Shown here piece by piece: positions 9,335-17,627 of a stretch of DNA of 64,000 nucleotides; the first letter of the stretch is position 1; the number at the start of each line of letters is the position of its first letter. This stretch comes from Pseudarcicella hirudinis (GTDB lineage: Bacteria; Bacteroidota; Bacteroidia; Cytophagales; Spirosomataceae). The notes beneath the pieces were generated by a model. That model was not told the origin of the DNA. It worked only from the letters and a program-made list of their open reading frames with translations, and did no database searches. The position numbers and the translations under genes were made by a program. The DNA is taken from assembly GCF_900115665.1 (NCBI RefSeq), contig NZ_FOXH01000002.1, forward strand, positions 389,670 to 453,669. Direction: 5' to 3'.

Positions 9335-11266
9335 ATGATTGAAATTGCAGAACCAATGGAATTAGAAAAAGAGTCAGTTTCTTTAGAAAGAGTTCCGACC
9401 AGTATTTTTAAGGATGCTACAGAAGCTTCCAAAGCTGTAGCCCAGGAAATAGCAGGAATCATTCGTCGTAAAAATGCTGCCGGAAAACCGGCTGTACTTG
9501 GACTTGCAACAGGTTCCACTCCGAAAAAGGTATATGCTGAGTTAATCAGAATGTATCAGGAAGGAGATCTTAGTTTTGAAAATGTGATTACTTTTAACCT
9601 GGACGAGTATTATCACATCGAACCGGATGCTGTTCAGAGTTATCACCGTTTCATGAAAGAGCAGTTATTCGATCATGTTAATATTTTACCTGAAAACTGC
9701 CATATTCCTACCGGAACATTGCCTTTGGAAAAACTTTCAGCTTTTTGCCAGCATTATGAGGCAATGATTGAGGAACTGGGCGGCCTGGATTTTCAGATAC
9801 TTGGAATAGGTCGTAACGGACACATTGGTTTTAATGAGCCAGGATCACTAATCAATTCCCGTACCAGATTGATGACTTTGGACATTACTACCCGAATAGA
9901 TGCAAGCGGAGATTTTGGTTCTTTGGCAAAAGTTCCGCGCAGAGCGATAACCATGGGTGTAAAAGCCATTATGGATGCGAAGAGAGTGGTATTGCTGGCT
10001 TTTGGAGAACATAAGGCTGAAATTATCAAGAAAGCGATTGAAGGCTCTGTAACAGAAGCTGTTCCGGCTTCATATCTGCAAGGCCATGTCAATGTAAAAT
10101 TCGTATTGGATGAAGCCAGTGCTGCAGAATTGACTAGCCGCAAAACACCTTGGTTACTGGAAGATGTGGTTTGGGATAAGGTAATGACTAAAAAAGCGGT
10201 AACTCATTTGGCTTTGAGTCTGAATAAACCAATTCTGAAACTTACCAATAGAGAATATAATGAAAATGGTCTGAGTGATCTTCTCGCTAATTATGGACAG
10301 GCTTACGATATTAATATTCAGGTTTTTCAGGGTTTACAGCATACAATTACAGGCTGGCCAGGTGGAAAATCCTTCGCCAGTGATGTAAACAGACCGGAAA
10401 GAGCTGTTCCTGCTCAGAAAAGAGTTTTGATCTTCAGTCCGCATCCGGATGACGATATTATTTCAATGGGTGGAACATTCCAGCGTCTGGTAGATCAGGG
10501 ACATGAGGTGCATGTTGCTTATCAGACTTCCGGAAACATCGCTGTCGCAGATGATGAGGCCCTTCGGTTTATTGATTTTCTGGTGGATTTCAATGAAAAA
10601 TTCAACCTTGAGAACGATAAGTACGGAAAGGTTTTTGAAGAGGCAAGAACATTTTTGAAAGATAAAAAGAACAGTGAAATAGATATTCCTTCAGTAAGAT
10701 ATGTGAAAGGCCTGATTCGTCAGGGAGAAGCTAAAGCTACCTGTCGCTTTGTAGGAATTCCTACTGAAAATGCTCACTTTTTGAACATGCCTTTCTATGA
10801 AACAGGAGCTGTTCAGAAGAATCCGATCGGTGAAGCAGATGTTCAGATTGTAGCAGATATCATTGCAGAAATCAAACCTCATCAGATTTATGCCGCAGGA
10901 GATCTTGCCGATCCGCACGGAACACATAAGGTTTGTCTGGATGCAATATTCGAAGCCTTGGCCAGATTGAAAAAAGAAGAATATATGAATGACTGCTGGG
11001 TTTGGTTGTATCGCGGAGCATGGGCAGAATGGAATATTCATGAAATTGAGATGGCAGTTCCGATGAGTCCGACTCAGGTTTTACAAAAACGTTACGGGAT
11101 ATTTAAGCACCAGTCTCAAAAAGACGGAGTGGTATTCCAGGGAAGTGATTCCAGAGAGTTCTGGCAAAGAGCGGAAGACCGTAACCAGGCTACGGCAGAA
11201 TTATACAACAAATTAGGTCTGGCGGAGTATGCAGCTATAGAGGCCTTTGTAAGATATCATTATTAA
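9335..11266 (+). CDS. nagB: Glucosamine-6-phosphate deaminase fused to a PIG-L/LmbE deacetylase domain
   Basis: 643 residues in two enzymes. Residues 20-290 are NagB: LATGSTPKKVY substrate loop near 57-67, NLDEYYHI (88-95) with the catalytic aspartate, and GIGRNGHIGFNEP (157-169) with the GHIGFNEP hallmark. After a linker, residues from about 365 to the end form a PIG-L/LmbE domain. It has SPHPDDD near 370 (usual zinc motif HPDDE, here ending in D) and DPHGTHKVC near 528 supplying the second histidine motif. The fusion is recurrent in Bacteroidota. NagB turns GlcN-6-P into fructose-6-P and ammonia; the second half could remove an N-acetyl group. No separate nagA is in the window, so the fusion may do both steps (inference). 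Confidence 0.92.
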   Translation: MIEIAEPMELEKESVSLERVPTSIFKDATEASKAVAQEIAGIIRRKNAAGKPAVLGLATGSTPKKVYAELIRMYQEGDLSFENVITFNLDEYYHIEPDAVQSYHRFMKEQLFDHVNILPENCHIPTGTLPLEKLSAFCQHYEAMIEELGGLDFQILGIGRNGHIGFNEPGSLINSRTRLMTLDITTRIDASGDFGSLAKVPRRAITMGVKAIMDAKRVVLLAFGEHKAEIIKKAIEGSVTEAVPASYLQGHVNVKFVLDEASAAELTSRKTPWLLEDVVWDKVMTKKAVTHLALSLNKPILKLTNREYNENGLSDLLANYGQAYDINIQVFQGLQHTITGWPGGKSFASDVNRPERAVPAQKRVLIFSPHPDDDIISMGGTFQRLVDQGHEVHVAYQTSGNIAVADDEALRFIDFLVDFNEKFNLENDKYGKVFEEARTFLKDKKNSEIDIPSVRYVKGLIRQGEAKATCRFVGIPTENAHFLNMPFYETGAVQKNPIGEADVQIVADIIAEIKPHQIYAAGDLADPHGTHKVCLDAIFEALARLKKEEYMNDCWVWLYRGAWAEWNIHEIEMAVPMSPTQVLQKRYGIFKHQSQKDGVVFQGSDSREFWQRAEDRNQATAELYNKLGLAEYAAIEAFVRYHY

Positions 11267-11476
11267 AAATGAAGCTTCCGGGTTTTTAGTCTTTGTTAAT
11301 ATCCTGACTGATAACCTGCTTTTATTTCGGAAAATATTCCTTAACCGGAATAAAGACCAATAAAAAGTATATCTTCAATCTTAAGATATCAGGAAAAAGA
11401 AGAAAAATCCGGAAGCTGAACTGAAAAACATCACAAGCAAATAGACCACTTAGCAACGAATAACGAAAAAATAACT

Positions 11477-12760
11477 ATGTCAAACACAAAAAATGTCCAG
11501 AATTATGGATCAAAACCGTTAGCTATCATTTGTGCCCTGTTTTTTATTTTTGGGTTTGTAACCTGGGCAAATGGTACTTTAATTCCATTCTTTAAACTTT
11601 CGTTCGGCCTATCAGATTTACAAGCCTTTTTTGTAACATTTGCTTCGTATATGGCTTATTTCTTTCTGGCCTTACCCTCGTCATGGATATTGAGAAAGGT
11701 AGGGTTTAAAAATGGAATAGTTTTAGGTTTGATAGTATTAGGTCTGGGTTCTCTGATTTTTATCCCGGCTGCTCAAACCAGAACATTCGGCTTGTTTTTA
11801 ACAGGTATTTTTGTTCAGGGATCTGCTTTGGCACTGTTGCAAACGGCCTCGAATCCTTATTTAACCATTATCGGACCCATAGAAAGTGCGGCAAAGCGTA
11901 TAAGTATGGCGGGTGTCTGCAATAAATTTGCAGGGATGATTGTACCATTAATTATGGGAAGTTTGTTTTTGAAAAATGCTTCTACCGTTGAAAAACAGAT
12001 TCAGGCTTCTACCGGAGCGGCACATGAACAATTGTTAAATGATGTTTTAGGGCGTGTCAATATGCCTTATATTGTTTTGGCAATCGTTTTCTGTCTTTTT
12101 GCTGCGGTTATTAAATTTACAGATTTGCCGGAAGTTGAAGTAGAAGAGGATATTGTTGATGAAACAGAAGGTGTTGTTGTCAGACATCAGAGTATTTTTC
12201 AGTTTCCGCATTTGTTTTTAGGGGCGCTTTGCATTTTTGTATATGTAGGAGCTGAAGTAATGGCCGGAGATATTATTGGTGTTTATGCCCGTGAGTTAGG
12301 GATTAAACCGGAAATAAGCGGGAAACTGACATCATTGACATTATTCAGTATGCTGATCGGATATGTTTTTGGAATCATTGCTATCCCAAAATACATTTCG
12401 CAACAAAAAGCACTCAGAATCTGTGCTGTTTTAGGTATCATTTTTACCATTTTATCTGTTGCCATTTCAAGCTGGTTTGCTGTTATTTTCGTAGCGTTGC
12501 TGGGTCTGGCAAATGCACTGATGTGGCCTGCTATTTTTCCATTAGGAATCAGCCATTTAGGTAAGTTTACCAAAATTGGTTCAGCCATCATGATTATGGG
12601 TATTGCAGGTGGTGCCTTGATGCCGTTTATATATGCATTTTTGAAAGATACTATTCATTTAAACTTCCAGATTGCATATTTTACAACGGTAATGCCTTGT
12701 TATCTATATATTTTATTTTTTGCTATCAAAGGTCATAAAGCCGGATTGCATATCAAATAA
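11477..12760 (+). CDS. Sugar:H+ symporter of the FucP/NagP MFS family
   Basis: 427 residues with about 12 hydrophobic segments. The first helix (ALFFIFGFVTWANGTLIPF) and the LLQTASNPYLTIIGP segment near 130-145 are hallmarks of the FucP group, which includes Bacteroidota and proteobacterial GlcNAc permeases (NagP). It lies 210 bp after the NagB fusion gene and is followed by a strong terminator, so it closes the amino-sugar cluster. Uptake of an N-acetylated hexosamine across the inner membrane is the likely role; sugar specificity is inferred from context. Confidence 0.87.
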   Translation: MSNTKNVQNYGSKPLAIICALFFIFGFVTWANGTLIPFFKLSFGLSDLQAFFVTFASYMAYFFLALPSSWILRKVGFKNGIVLGLIVLGLGSLIFIPAAQTRTFGLFLTGIFVQGSALALLQTASNPYLTIIGPIESAAKRISMAGVCNKFAGMIVPLIMGSLFLKNASTVEKQIQASTGAAHEQLLNDVLGRVNMPYIVLAIVFCLFAAVIKFTDLPEVEVEEDIVDETEGVVVRHQSIFQFPHLFLGALCIFVYVGAEVMAGDIIGVYARELGIKPEISGKLTSLTLFSMLIGYVFGIIAIPKYISQQKALRICAVLGIIFTILSVAISSWFAVIFVALLGLANALMWPAIFPLGISHLGKFTKIGSAIMIMGIAGGALMPFIYAFLKDTIHLNFQIAYFTTVMPCYLYILFFAIKGHKAGLHIK

Positions 12761-12773
12761 TTCCTGTAAAAAC

Positions 12774-12828
12774 GGGCTGTTTATCGAAGGCATTAGTTTA
12801 AAAGCCGTCAATAAACAGCCCATTTTTG
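12774..12828 (+). terminator. Terminator closing the amino-sugar cluster
   Basis: An 11-bp perfect stem (GGGCTGTTTAT at 12774-12784, ATAAACAGCCC at 12811-12821) precedes ATTTTTG. Confidence 0.85.
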
Positions 12829-12870
12829 TTGAGAAACTGTTAAAAATCTGAGAAAAATTCCTGAAAGCTA

Positions 12871-12900
12871 TTGTTTGATTAGTATGCTTGCATAACTTTG
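12871..12900 (+). promoter_or_regulatory. Promoter of the SCP2-domain gene
   Basis: TTG at 12871-12873, 19 nt, then TAACTTTG at 12893-12900: a close match to the Bacteroidota -33/-7 consensus, 29 bp before the start codon. Confidence 0.7.
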
Positions 12901-12929
12901 AGCAGAATTTGTAAAACAACCTTTCTCAA

Positions 12930-13214
12930 ATGACATTCTCAGAACTTACAGACAAAATTACCAATATAGCTTCTCAGAAAGGAGGCTTAGGCTCATCTAT
13001 CAAATTTGACACAGACGAAGGAAATATTTTTATCTCACAGGATGGTCAGGTTTCAAATACTGATGATACGGCGGATTGCACGATTAAAGTAAGCTTGAAA
13101 GACCTTCAGGGCCTTATGACAGGAGATTTAAATCCAATGACTGCCATGATGTTTGGAAAGCTTAAAATCTCAGGCGATATGGGTGTGGCAATGAAATTGC
13201 AGTCACTTTTTTAG
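12930..13214 (+). CDS. Small SCP2 sterol-carrier-like domain protein
   Basis: 94 residues, all one SCP2 domain. The pattern is DTDEGNIFISQDGQV, a TADCTIKVSLKDLQGLMTGDLNPMTAMMFGKLKISGDMGVAMKL helix-strand block, and the typical short C-terminal helix. There is no signal peptide, so it is cytoplasmic. SCP2 domains form a hydrophobic lipid-binding tunnel; stand-alone bacterial versions have no firmly assigned role. The gene has its own promoter and terminator and is monocistronic. Confidence 0.85.
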   Translation: MTFSELTDKITNIASQKGGLGSSIKFDTDEGNIFISQDGQVSNTDDTADCTIKVSLKDLQGLMTGDLNPMTAMMFGKLKISGDMGVAMKLQSLF

Positions 13215-13266
13215 AAAGAAAACTTCTCCCTGCTTTCAAAAGCAGAAGAAAAATATAATTTGCCGG

Positions 13267-13296
13267 AATGCAGATCTGAACGATCTGCATTTTTTG
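13267..13296 (+). terminator. Terminator after the SCP2-domain gene
   Basis: A perfect 10-bp stem (AATGCAGATC / GATCTGCATT) with a 5-nt loop is followed by T5. Confidence 0.9.
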
Positions 13297-13377
13297 TTGG
13301 GGAACTGTTTGAACAGCCTTTGCAGTTCTGTTTGCAGTTCGTCCTGTAAGAAAGACGGTTTCTCTCCATGAGGCCTG

Positions 13378-13410
13378 TTGGAAATATATAAGGCTTTTAT
13401 CGTATTTTTG
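13378..13410 (+). promoter_or_regulatory. Candidate mnmE promoter
   Basis: TTG at 13378-13380, 22 nt, then TATTTTTG at 13403-13410, about 100 bp upstream of mnmE. Confidence 0.55.
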
Positions 13411-13511
13411 CAGAATATTCTGTTTTTCAGAATCATAAGGAGATTAGTTGAATCAGATAAAAACCGGACAGACAAAAATATCATCCTCCGGTAATCAGGA
13501 AGCTCATTAAT

Positions 13512-14891
13512 ATGAATCAAGATACCATTTGTGCCCTGGCAACCCCTCAGGGCATAGGAGCAATCGCAGTAATCAGAGTATCGGGGCCAGATACTATACA
13601 GATCGTCAATAAAATATTCAGGGGGAAAAACCTGGAAAAACAAGCTTCGCATACCATACATTTCGGAACAATCCGGGATAAAATAGGGCAGCCGGATGAA
13701 GTTGTGATAGACGAAGTGCTGGTTTCATTATTCAGAGCCCCGACCTCATATACGAAGGAAGATTCGGTAGAAATTTCCTGTCATGCTTCCGACTATATTA
13801 TCCGGAAAATCATCAAAATACTCCTTCGGGAAGGAGCGAGGCTGGCTCATCCGGGAGAATTTACCCAAAGAGCTTTTTTGAACGGGCAGCTTGATCTTGC
13901 TCAGGCAGAAGCGGTTGCAGATTTGATTGCTTCTGATTCTGAGGCTTCGCATCAAACTGCTATCAATCAGGTTCGGGGAGGGTTTTCCAAACAAATAGCT
14001 CAATTACGGGAGGCTTTGATTCATTTTGCCTCAATGATTGAGCTGGAACTTGATTTTGGTGAGGAAGATGTGGAGTTTGCTGATCGTGATGATTTACGCC
14101 AGCTCATTGATCGCATTCAAAAAGTGCTGGTTCCCTTGATTGAGAGTTTTGAAATGGGAAATGTGATTAAAAACGGTGTACCGACTGTGATTGTCGGGAA
14201 ACCGAATGCCGGAAAATCAACGTTGCTCAATCGTTTATTGAACGAGGAAAAAGCAATTGTTTCAGACATAGCCGGGACTACCCGTGACGTGATAGAAGAT
14301 GAGTTGTTTATAGAAGGAATCCGGTTCAGGTTAATTGATACCGCAGGTTTGCGTAAAACTGCTGATACCATTGAAGCGATCGGAGTAGAAAGAACCCTGC
14401 AACAGATTGAGAAAGCCAGCATGATCCTTTATCTTTTTGATGCTTCTGAAATAGAAATGAGTCAGATGAAAGAGCAGGAGACAGAATTTATGGCGAGTGG
14501 TACGCCTTATTTGCTGATCGGGAATAAACTGGATAAGATTTCGATAGAAAAGAAAGCAGAATTTGAGCAGAATTTTGCCGGAATTTTATGGATTTCAGCG
14601 CTTGAAGACCTCAATATTCAGGATTTGAAGGCTGAATTGACCCGTAAGGTAAAAACCAGAGAAGTGAAATCCGGAGATACCGTAGTGACGAATTTAAGAC
14701 ATTATCAGCATCTTTTACAAACGCATGAAGCATTGAATAATGTACTGGAAGGACTGGATCATAGCATTACAGGAGATTTTCTGGCGCAGGATATCAGATT
14801 TGCCTTACATCATTTAGGAGAAATCACCGGGCAAATTACCACAGATGATTTACTGGCAAATATCTTTTCGAAGTTTTGTATCGGGAAGTAA
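13512..14891 (+). CDS. mnmE: tRNA uridine-5-carboxymethylaminomethyl modification GTPase MnmE
   Basis: 459 residues, normal family length. The N-terminal formyl-tetrahydrofolate-binding domain begins DTICALATPQGIGAIAVIRVSG. The G domain has the P-loop (GKPNAGKST near 228-237), switch II DTAGLRKT near 275, and NKLD near 337. The protein ends in the conserved FCIGK, whose cysteine is needed for modification. With MnmG it installs the cmnm5 group on wobble uridines in tRNA. Housekeeping gene; an accessory islet follows its 3' end. Confidence 0.97.
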   Translation: MNQDTICALATPQGIGAIAVIRVSGPDTIQIVNKIFRGKNLEKQASHTIHFGTIRDKIGQPDEVVIDEVLVSLFRAPTSYTKEDSVEISCHASDYIIRKIIKILLREGARLAHPGEFTQRAFLNGQLDLAQAEAVADLIASDSEASHQTAINQVRGGFSKQIAQLREALIHFASMIELELDFGEEDVEFADRDDLRQLIDRIQKVLVPLIESFEMGNVIKNGVPTVIVGKPNAGKSTLLNRLLNEEKAIVSDIAGTTRDVIEDELFIEGIRFRLIDTAGLRKTADTIEAIGVERTLQQIEKASMILYLFDASEIEMSQMKEQETEFMASGTPYLLIGNKLDKISIEKKAEFEQNFAGILWISALEDLNIQDLKAELTRKVKTREVKSGDTVVTNLRHYQHLLQTHEALNNVLEGLDHSITGDFLAQDIRFALHHLGEITGQITTDDLLANIFSKFCIGK

Positions 14892-15077
14892 GTCACCAAA
14901 AATAGTCACAACAAAAGAAAATGAAATTCATTTAAATGGTTTATAATTAATGAAATAGTTTCTTGTTTGGGGGTTATTTGATACTTTTATGTCATAGCTT
15001 TTCACACCTCAATTGGCGAAATTATGAGAATACAGATTATTGAGAAGTTGCTAAAAGACAAATAAGAAATATAGCAA

Positions 15078-15112
15078 TTGATGTCCTTTAATTAGTGTAT
15101 CAGGTATTTTTG
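15078..15112 (+). promoter_or_regulatory. Candidate abiV promoter
   Basis: TTG (15078-15080), 24 nt, TATTTTTG (15105-15112), 26 bp upstream of the start codon. Spacing is at the long end. Confidence 0.45.
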
Positions 15113-15137
15113 TTTAAAAGTTAAAATATTAACAAGT

Positions 15138-15743
15138 ATGGACTTTTCTTTTGAATTAAATTATATTGATAGTTTATCATGTCCAGGTATATTAAAAGCC
15201 AGATTAATGAATGAATTAAATGGACAAGATAGTTCTAAATTCGAGTTTTATTTAGAGATATATGTAGCCTCTTTATCTGAAGCTAAAAGTTTATTATCTG
15301 AAGCCCAACTACTTTTTAATAATGAATCCTATGAAAGAGCTTATTTCTTAGGAATGGCGGCTCTAGAAGAGATTTCAAAGTCTCAATTAGCTGCGGATAC
15401 TTTTACCGGATATATAACTGAAAAAGATTTTAAAAGTAGTTACAGAGATCATGAAAAAAAGATTAATCGAGTAAAATGGATACAGCTAGATGGTAATTCA
15501 ATCCCTGTATATTCCTATCTCATAGATTCAATTGAAATTGAAGATTTTGATTTCAACAAAAAAATGCAGGCTATGTATGTTGATGTAGACTTTCATCTAA
15601 AAAAAGTATCCAAGCCAAATGAAAAAATAATTAAAGAGTATGCTCAGTCCATTATAAAAGCTGTTGAAGTTGGACTTCATCGTATACATGAAGTAACGGT
15701 ACAAGAAGGAGAACAAATAGGGACAAAAGGGTTCATGAAATAA
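15138..15743 (+). CDS. AbiV-family abortive infection protein (HEPN fold)
   Basis: 201 residues. The central helical segment at about 45-92 (SEAKSLLSEAQLLF, SYERAYFLGMAALEEISKSQL) is the recognisable AbiV/HEPN core: a helix bearing the A-L-E-E-I-x-K signature preceded by a paired helix. DHEKKI near 110 continues the domain. AbiV was described in Lactococcus as a phage abortive-infection protein that blocks phage translation by binding a phage product. The gene is noticeably AT-rich relative to mnmE upstream and uses many AAA/ATA/TTA codons, which suggests acquisition by transfer. It is followed 30 bp later by a small unknown gene. Confidence 0.75.
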   Translation: MDFSFELNYIDSLSCPGILKARLMNELNGQDSSKFEFYLEIYVASLSEAKSLLSEAQLLFNNESYERAYFLGMAALEEISKSQLAADTFTGYITEKDFKSSYRDHEKKINRVKWIQLDGNSIPVYSYLIDSIEIEDFDFNKKMQAMYVDVDFHLKKVSKPNEKIIKEYAQSIIKAVEVGLHRIHEVTVQEGEQIGTKGFMK

Positions 15744-15773
15744 TAGTAATAAATAAAATCATTTTAGCTAAAA

Positions 15774-16106
15774 ATGAATCAACGTATAAAAGACTTACAA
15801 TCTTTCTTCAAGAAAGAATATAATTTAGATTTAAGCGAGCAAGAAGTTTTAAAATTAAAAGATACTATACAAGAAATATTGTCGATAGAGAAATATTATC
15901 AGGACGACTTAATTATCCAAAAAGGAGACGAATATTTATGTATAAAAACTTTAAAGATGGCTAATGGTTTAGAATGTTTTATAAAAGGTAAAATTTATAT
16001 CTCACCGGAAAACGAAAAAATTTTAAACGAAAATGGTGAAGAGCACATTGTCCCAGAAAAATGCATTAAAGAACATTTTCGTAAAACAAAAAATCTTGTT
16101 AAGTAA
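15774..16106 (+). CDS. Small hypothetical protein in the AbiV-Fic islet
   Basis: 110 residues, not recognised. It is charged and lysine-rich, with no signal peptide or membrane segment. The N-terminal 40 residues look helical (RIKDLQSFFKKEY, LSEQEVLKLKDTIQEIL) and the rest looks like a small beta domain (DEYLCIKTLKMANGLECFIKGKIY). It starts 30 bp after abiV on the same strand with equally AT-rich composition, so it is likely co-transcribed. It might be a partner or inhibitor of AbiV, or an unrelated cargo gene. Confidence 0.55.
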   Translation: MNQRIKDLQSFFKKEYNLDLSEQEVLKLKDTIQEILSIEKYYQDDLIIQKGDEYLCIKTLKMANGLECFIKGKIYISPENEKILNENGEEHIVPEKCIKEHFRKTKNLVK

Positions 16107-16240
16107 AAGTCTTTTCGTTATCAATTCAAATTTCAAACATAATTTTGTACGTTAAAGTATATAAACAATTGATTTAAAGTGAGTTTGTGTTTTCTGTGTC
16201 AGGATGTAGAGATCATCGCACAAAAAACAAAACATTCAGA

Positions 16241-16275
16241 ACCTGAGCCGAATATTTATTTTATTCGGCTCAGGT
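16241..16275. promoter_or_regulatory. Inverted repeat upstream of fic: operator (or terminator)
   Basis: A 14-bp perfect inverted repeat (ACCTGAGCCGAATA at 16241-16254, TATTCGGCTCAGGT at 16262-16275, 7-nt spacer). It covers the place where the -33 element of the fic promoter should lie. It is followed by TTTTTG, so termination of the preceding transcript is also possible. Confidence 0.7.
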
Positions 16276-16281
16276 TTTTGC

Positions 16282-16289
16282 TATATTTG
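16282..16289 (+). promoter_or_regulatory. -7 box of the fic gene
   Basis: TATATTTG matches TAnnTTTG exactly and lies between the two GAGCCGAATA-type inverted repeats. It predicts a start of transcription near 16296 and a leader of about 20 nt. Confidence 0.6.
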
Positions 16290-16315
16290 AGCCAAATATG
16301 TAATTTATTCGGCTC
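16288..16315. promoter_or_regulatory. Second copy of the fic operator
   Basis: GAGCCAAATA (16290-16299) and TATTCGGCTC (16306-16315) form a second inverted repeat with one mismatch. It has the same half-site as the upstream hairpin and ends directly at the fic ATG. It would cover the expected transcription start. Confidence 0.65.
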
Positions 16316-17422
16316 ATGAGATATAACTGGGAACTAGAGGATTGGCCTGATTTTAATTATTCTTTAAAGAATTTTGAATCATTACTTTATGATTTTTCTC
16401 TGGAAACAGGAGAAATTACGGGTATCCTGAAGTCTTTGCCTAAGGATATTCAGGAAGAATCTTTGGTAGAAGTGATGTTGTCTGAAGCCATCAAAACGTC
16501 TGAAATAGAAGGAGAGTTTTTAAGCAGAGAAGATGTGATGTCCTCAATCCGAAATAATCTGGGATTAAATGAAATTCTGTTACCCGTTCGGGATCAGAAA
16601 TCTCTGGGTATCGGACAATTAATGGTTGATGTCAGAAAAACGTATCAGGAGCCACTTACTGTTGAAAAACTGTGGGAGTGGCATAGATTACTTCTGGGTA
16701 CATCTGTGCGGATCCGGGTTGGACAATGGCGTACAGGAACAGAGCCCATGCAAATTATTTCCGGTAGTATAGGAAAAGAAAAAATACATTTTCAGGCTCC
16801 TCCATCTCAGCAGGTTCCGATGGAAATGGAGCGATTTATTAATTGGTTTAATGAAACTGCACCTGATGGAGCGAACCCGATTAATAGTGCTCCGGTCAGG
16901 GCGGCTATTGCACATTTATATTTTGAAACGATACATCCTTTTGAAGATGGAAATGGGCGTATTGGTCGGGCAATAGCTGAAAAAACATTGTCTCAGACAT
17001 TAGAAAGACCTGTTATGATGAGTTTATCCCGAACTGTAGAAGCTGATAGGAAGAAATATTATGCCAAGCTGGAACATGCTCAAAGGAGTAATGAAATTAC
17101 AGATTGGGTTCAGTATTTTGTTGAAATTGCCTTGAAAGCACAAAAAGAAAGCAGACAGCTGATCGATTTCACCTTACAAAAAACGCATTTTTTTGACCGT
17201 CACAAGAATCAATTAAATGATCGCCAGGTAAAAGTCATTCAAAAAATGCTGGAAGCCGGACGCAATGGATTTGAGGGGGGGATGTCTGCCAAAAAATATA
17301 TGTCAATTGCTAAAACGTCTAAAGCAACTGCAACACGGGATTTACTGACATTAGTAGAAATGGGTGTATTACAACCACATGGAGGAGGAAGAAGTGTTAG
17401 GTATGAGTTGTTATTGCTATAA
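16316..17422 (+). CDS. Fic-domain AMP-transferase with N-terminal inhibitory helix and C-terminal winged helix
   Basis: 368 residues. The N-terminal DUF4172-like region contains the inhibitory motif (S/T)xxxE(G/N) as TSEIEG at 61-66, which normally blocks ATP binding, so this is a class II Fic protein. The active-site loop HPFEDGNGRIGR at 207-218 matches the HPFx(D/E)GNGRxxR consensus fully, so it should be catalytically competent for transferring AMP to a hydroxyl on a target protein. The last 65 residues (about 305-368) look like a winged helix (TSKATATRDLLTLVEMGVL, HGGGRSVRYEL) and may bind DNA. Two inverted repeats with one half-site flank its promoter, pointing to autoregulation. It lies in the AT-rich islet after AbiV; the target is unknown. 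Confidence 0.9.
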   Translation: MRYNWELEDWPDFNYSLKNFESLLYDFSLETGEITGILKSLPKDIQEESLVEVMLSEAIKTSEIEGEFLSREDVMSSIRNNLGLNEILLPVRDQKSLGIGQLMVDVRKTYQEPLTVEKLWEWHRLLLGTSVRIRVGQWRTGTEPMQIISGSIGKEKIHFQAPPSQQVPMEMERFINWFNETAPDGANPINSAPVRAAIAHLYFETIHPFEDGNGRIGRAIAEKTLSQTLERPVMMSLSRTVEADRKKYYAKLEHAQRSNEITDWVQYFVEIALKAQKESRQLIDFTLQKTHFFDRHKNQLNDRQVKVIQKMLEAGRNGFEGGMSAKKYMSIAKTSKATATRDLLTLVEMGVLQPHGGGRSVRYELLLL

Positions 17423-17627
17423 TTAATGATAATATTGAATCATTTTGACGAAATTCGGACAAACTTTTATTGCAGACGGAGTGGAGCTTTGCATTATTGT
17501 GAATAACCTTAGCTGGAATCATTATGGGAGTTAACCTTCCTCAACAAATCTGAAGAAAAAACAATAATATCTGATCACACAATAGAGCAGTAATCAACTA
17601 ATTCATCTTCAATCTCTCTTTTTCTAA

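Noticed and set aside
15028-15066. Short MRIQIIEKLLKDK reading frame before abiV, like the start of a HicA-type toxin
   Set aside because: Only 13 codons before a stop; too short to call a gene or a remnant.
14874-17627. SGI1-type attachment repeats flanking the islet
   Set aside because: I searched by eye for a second copy of the last bases of mnmE and found none, and there is no integrase.
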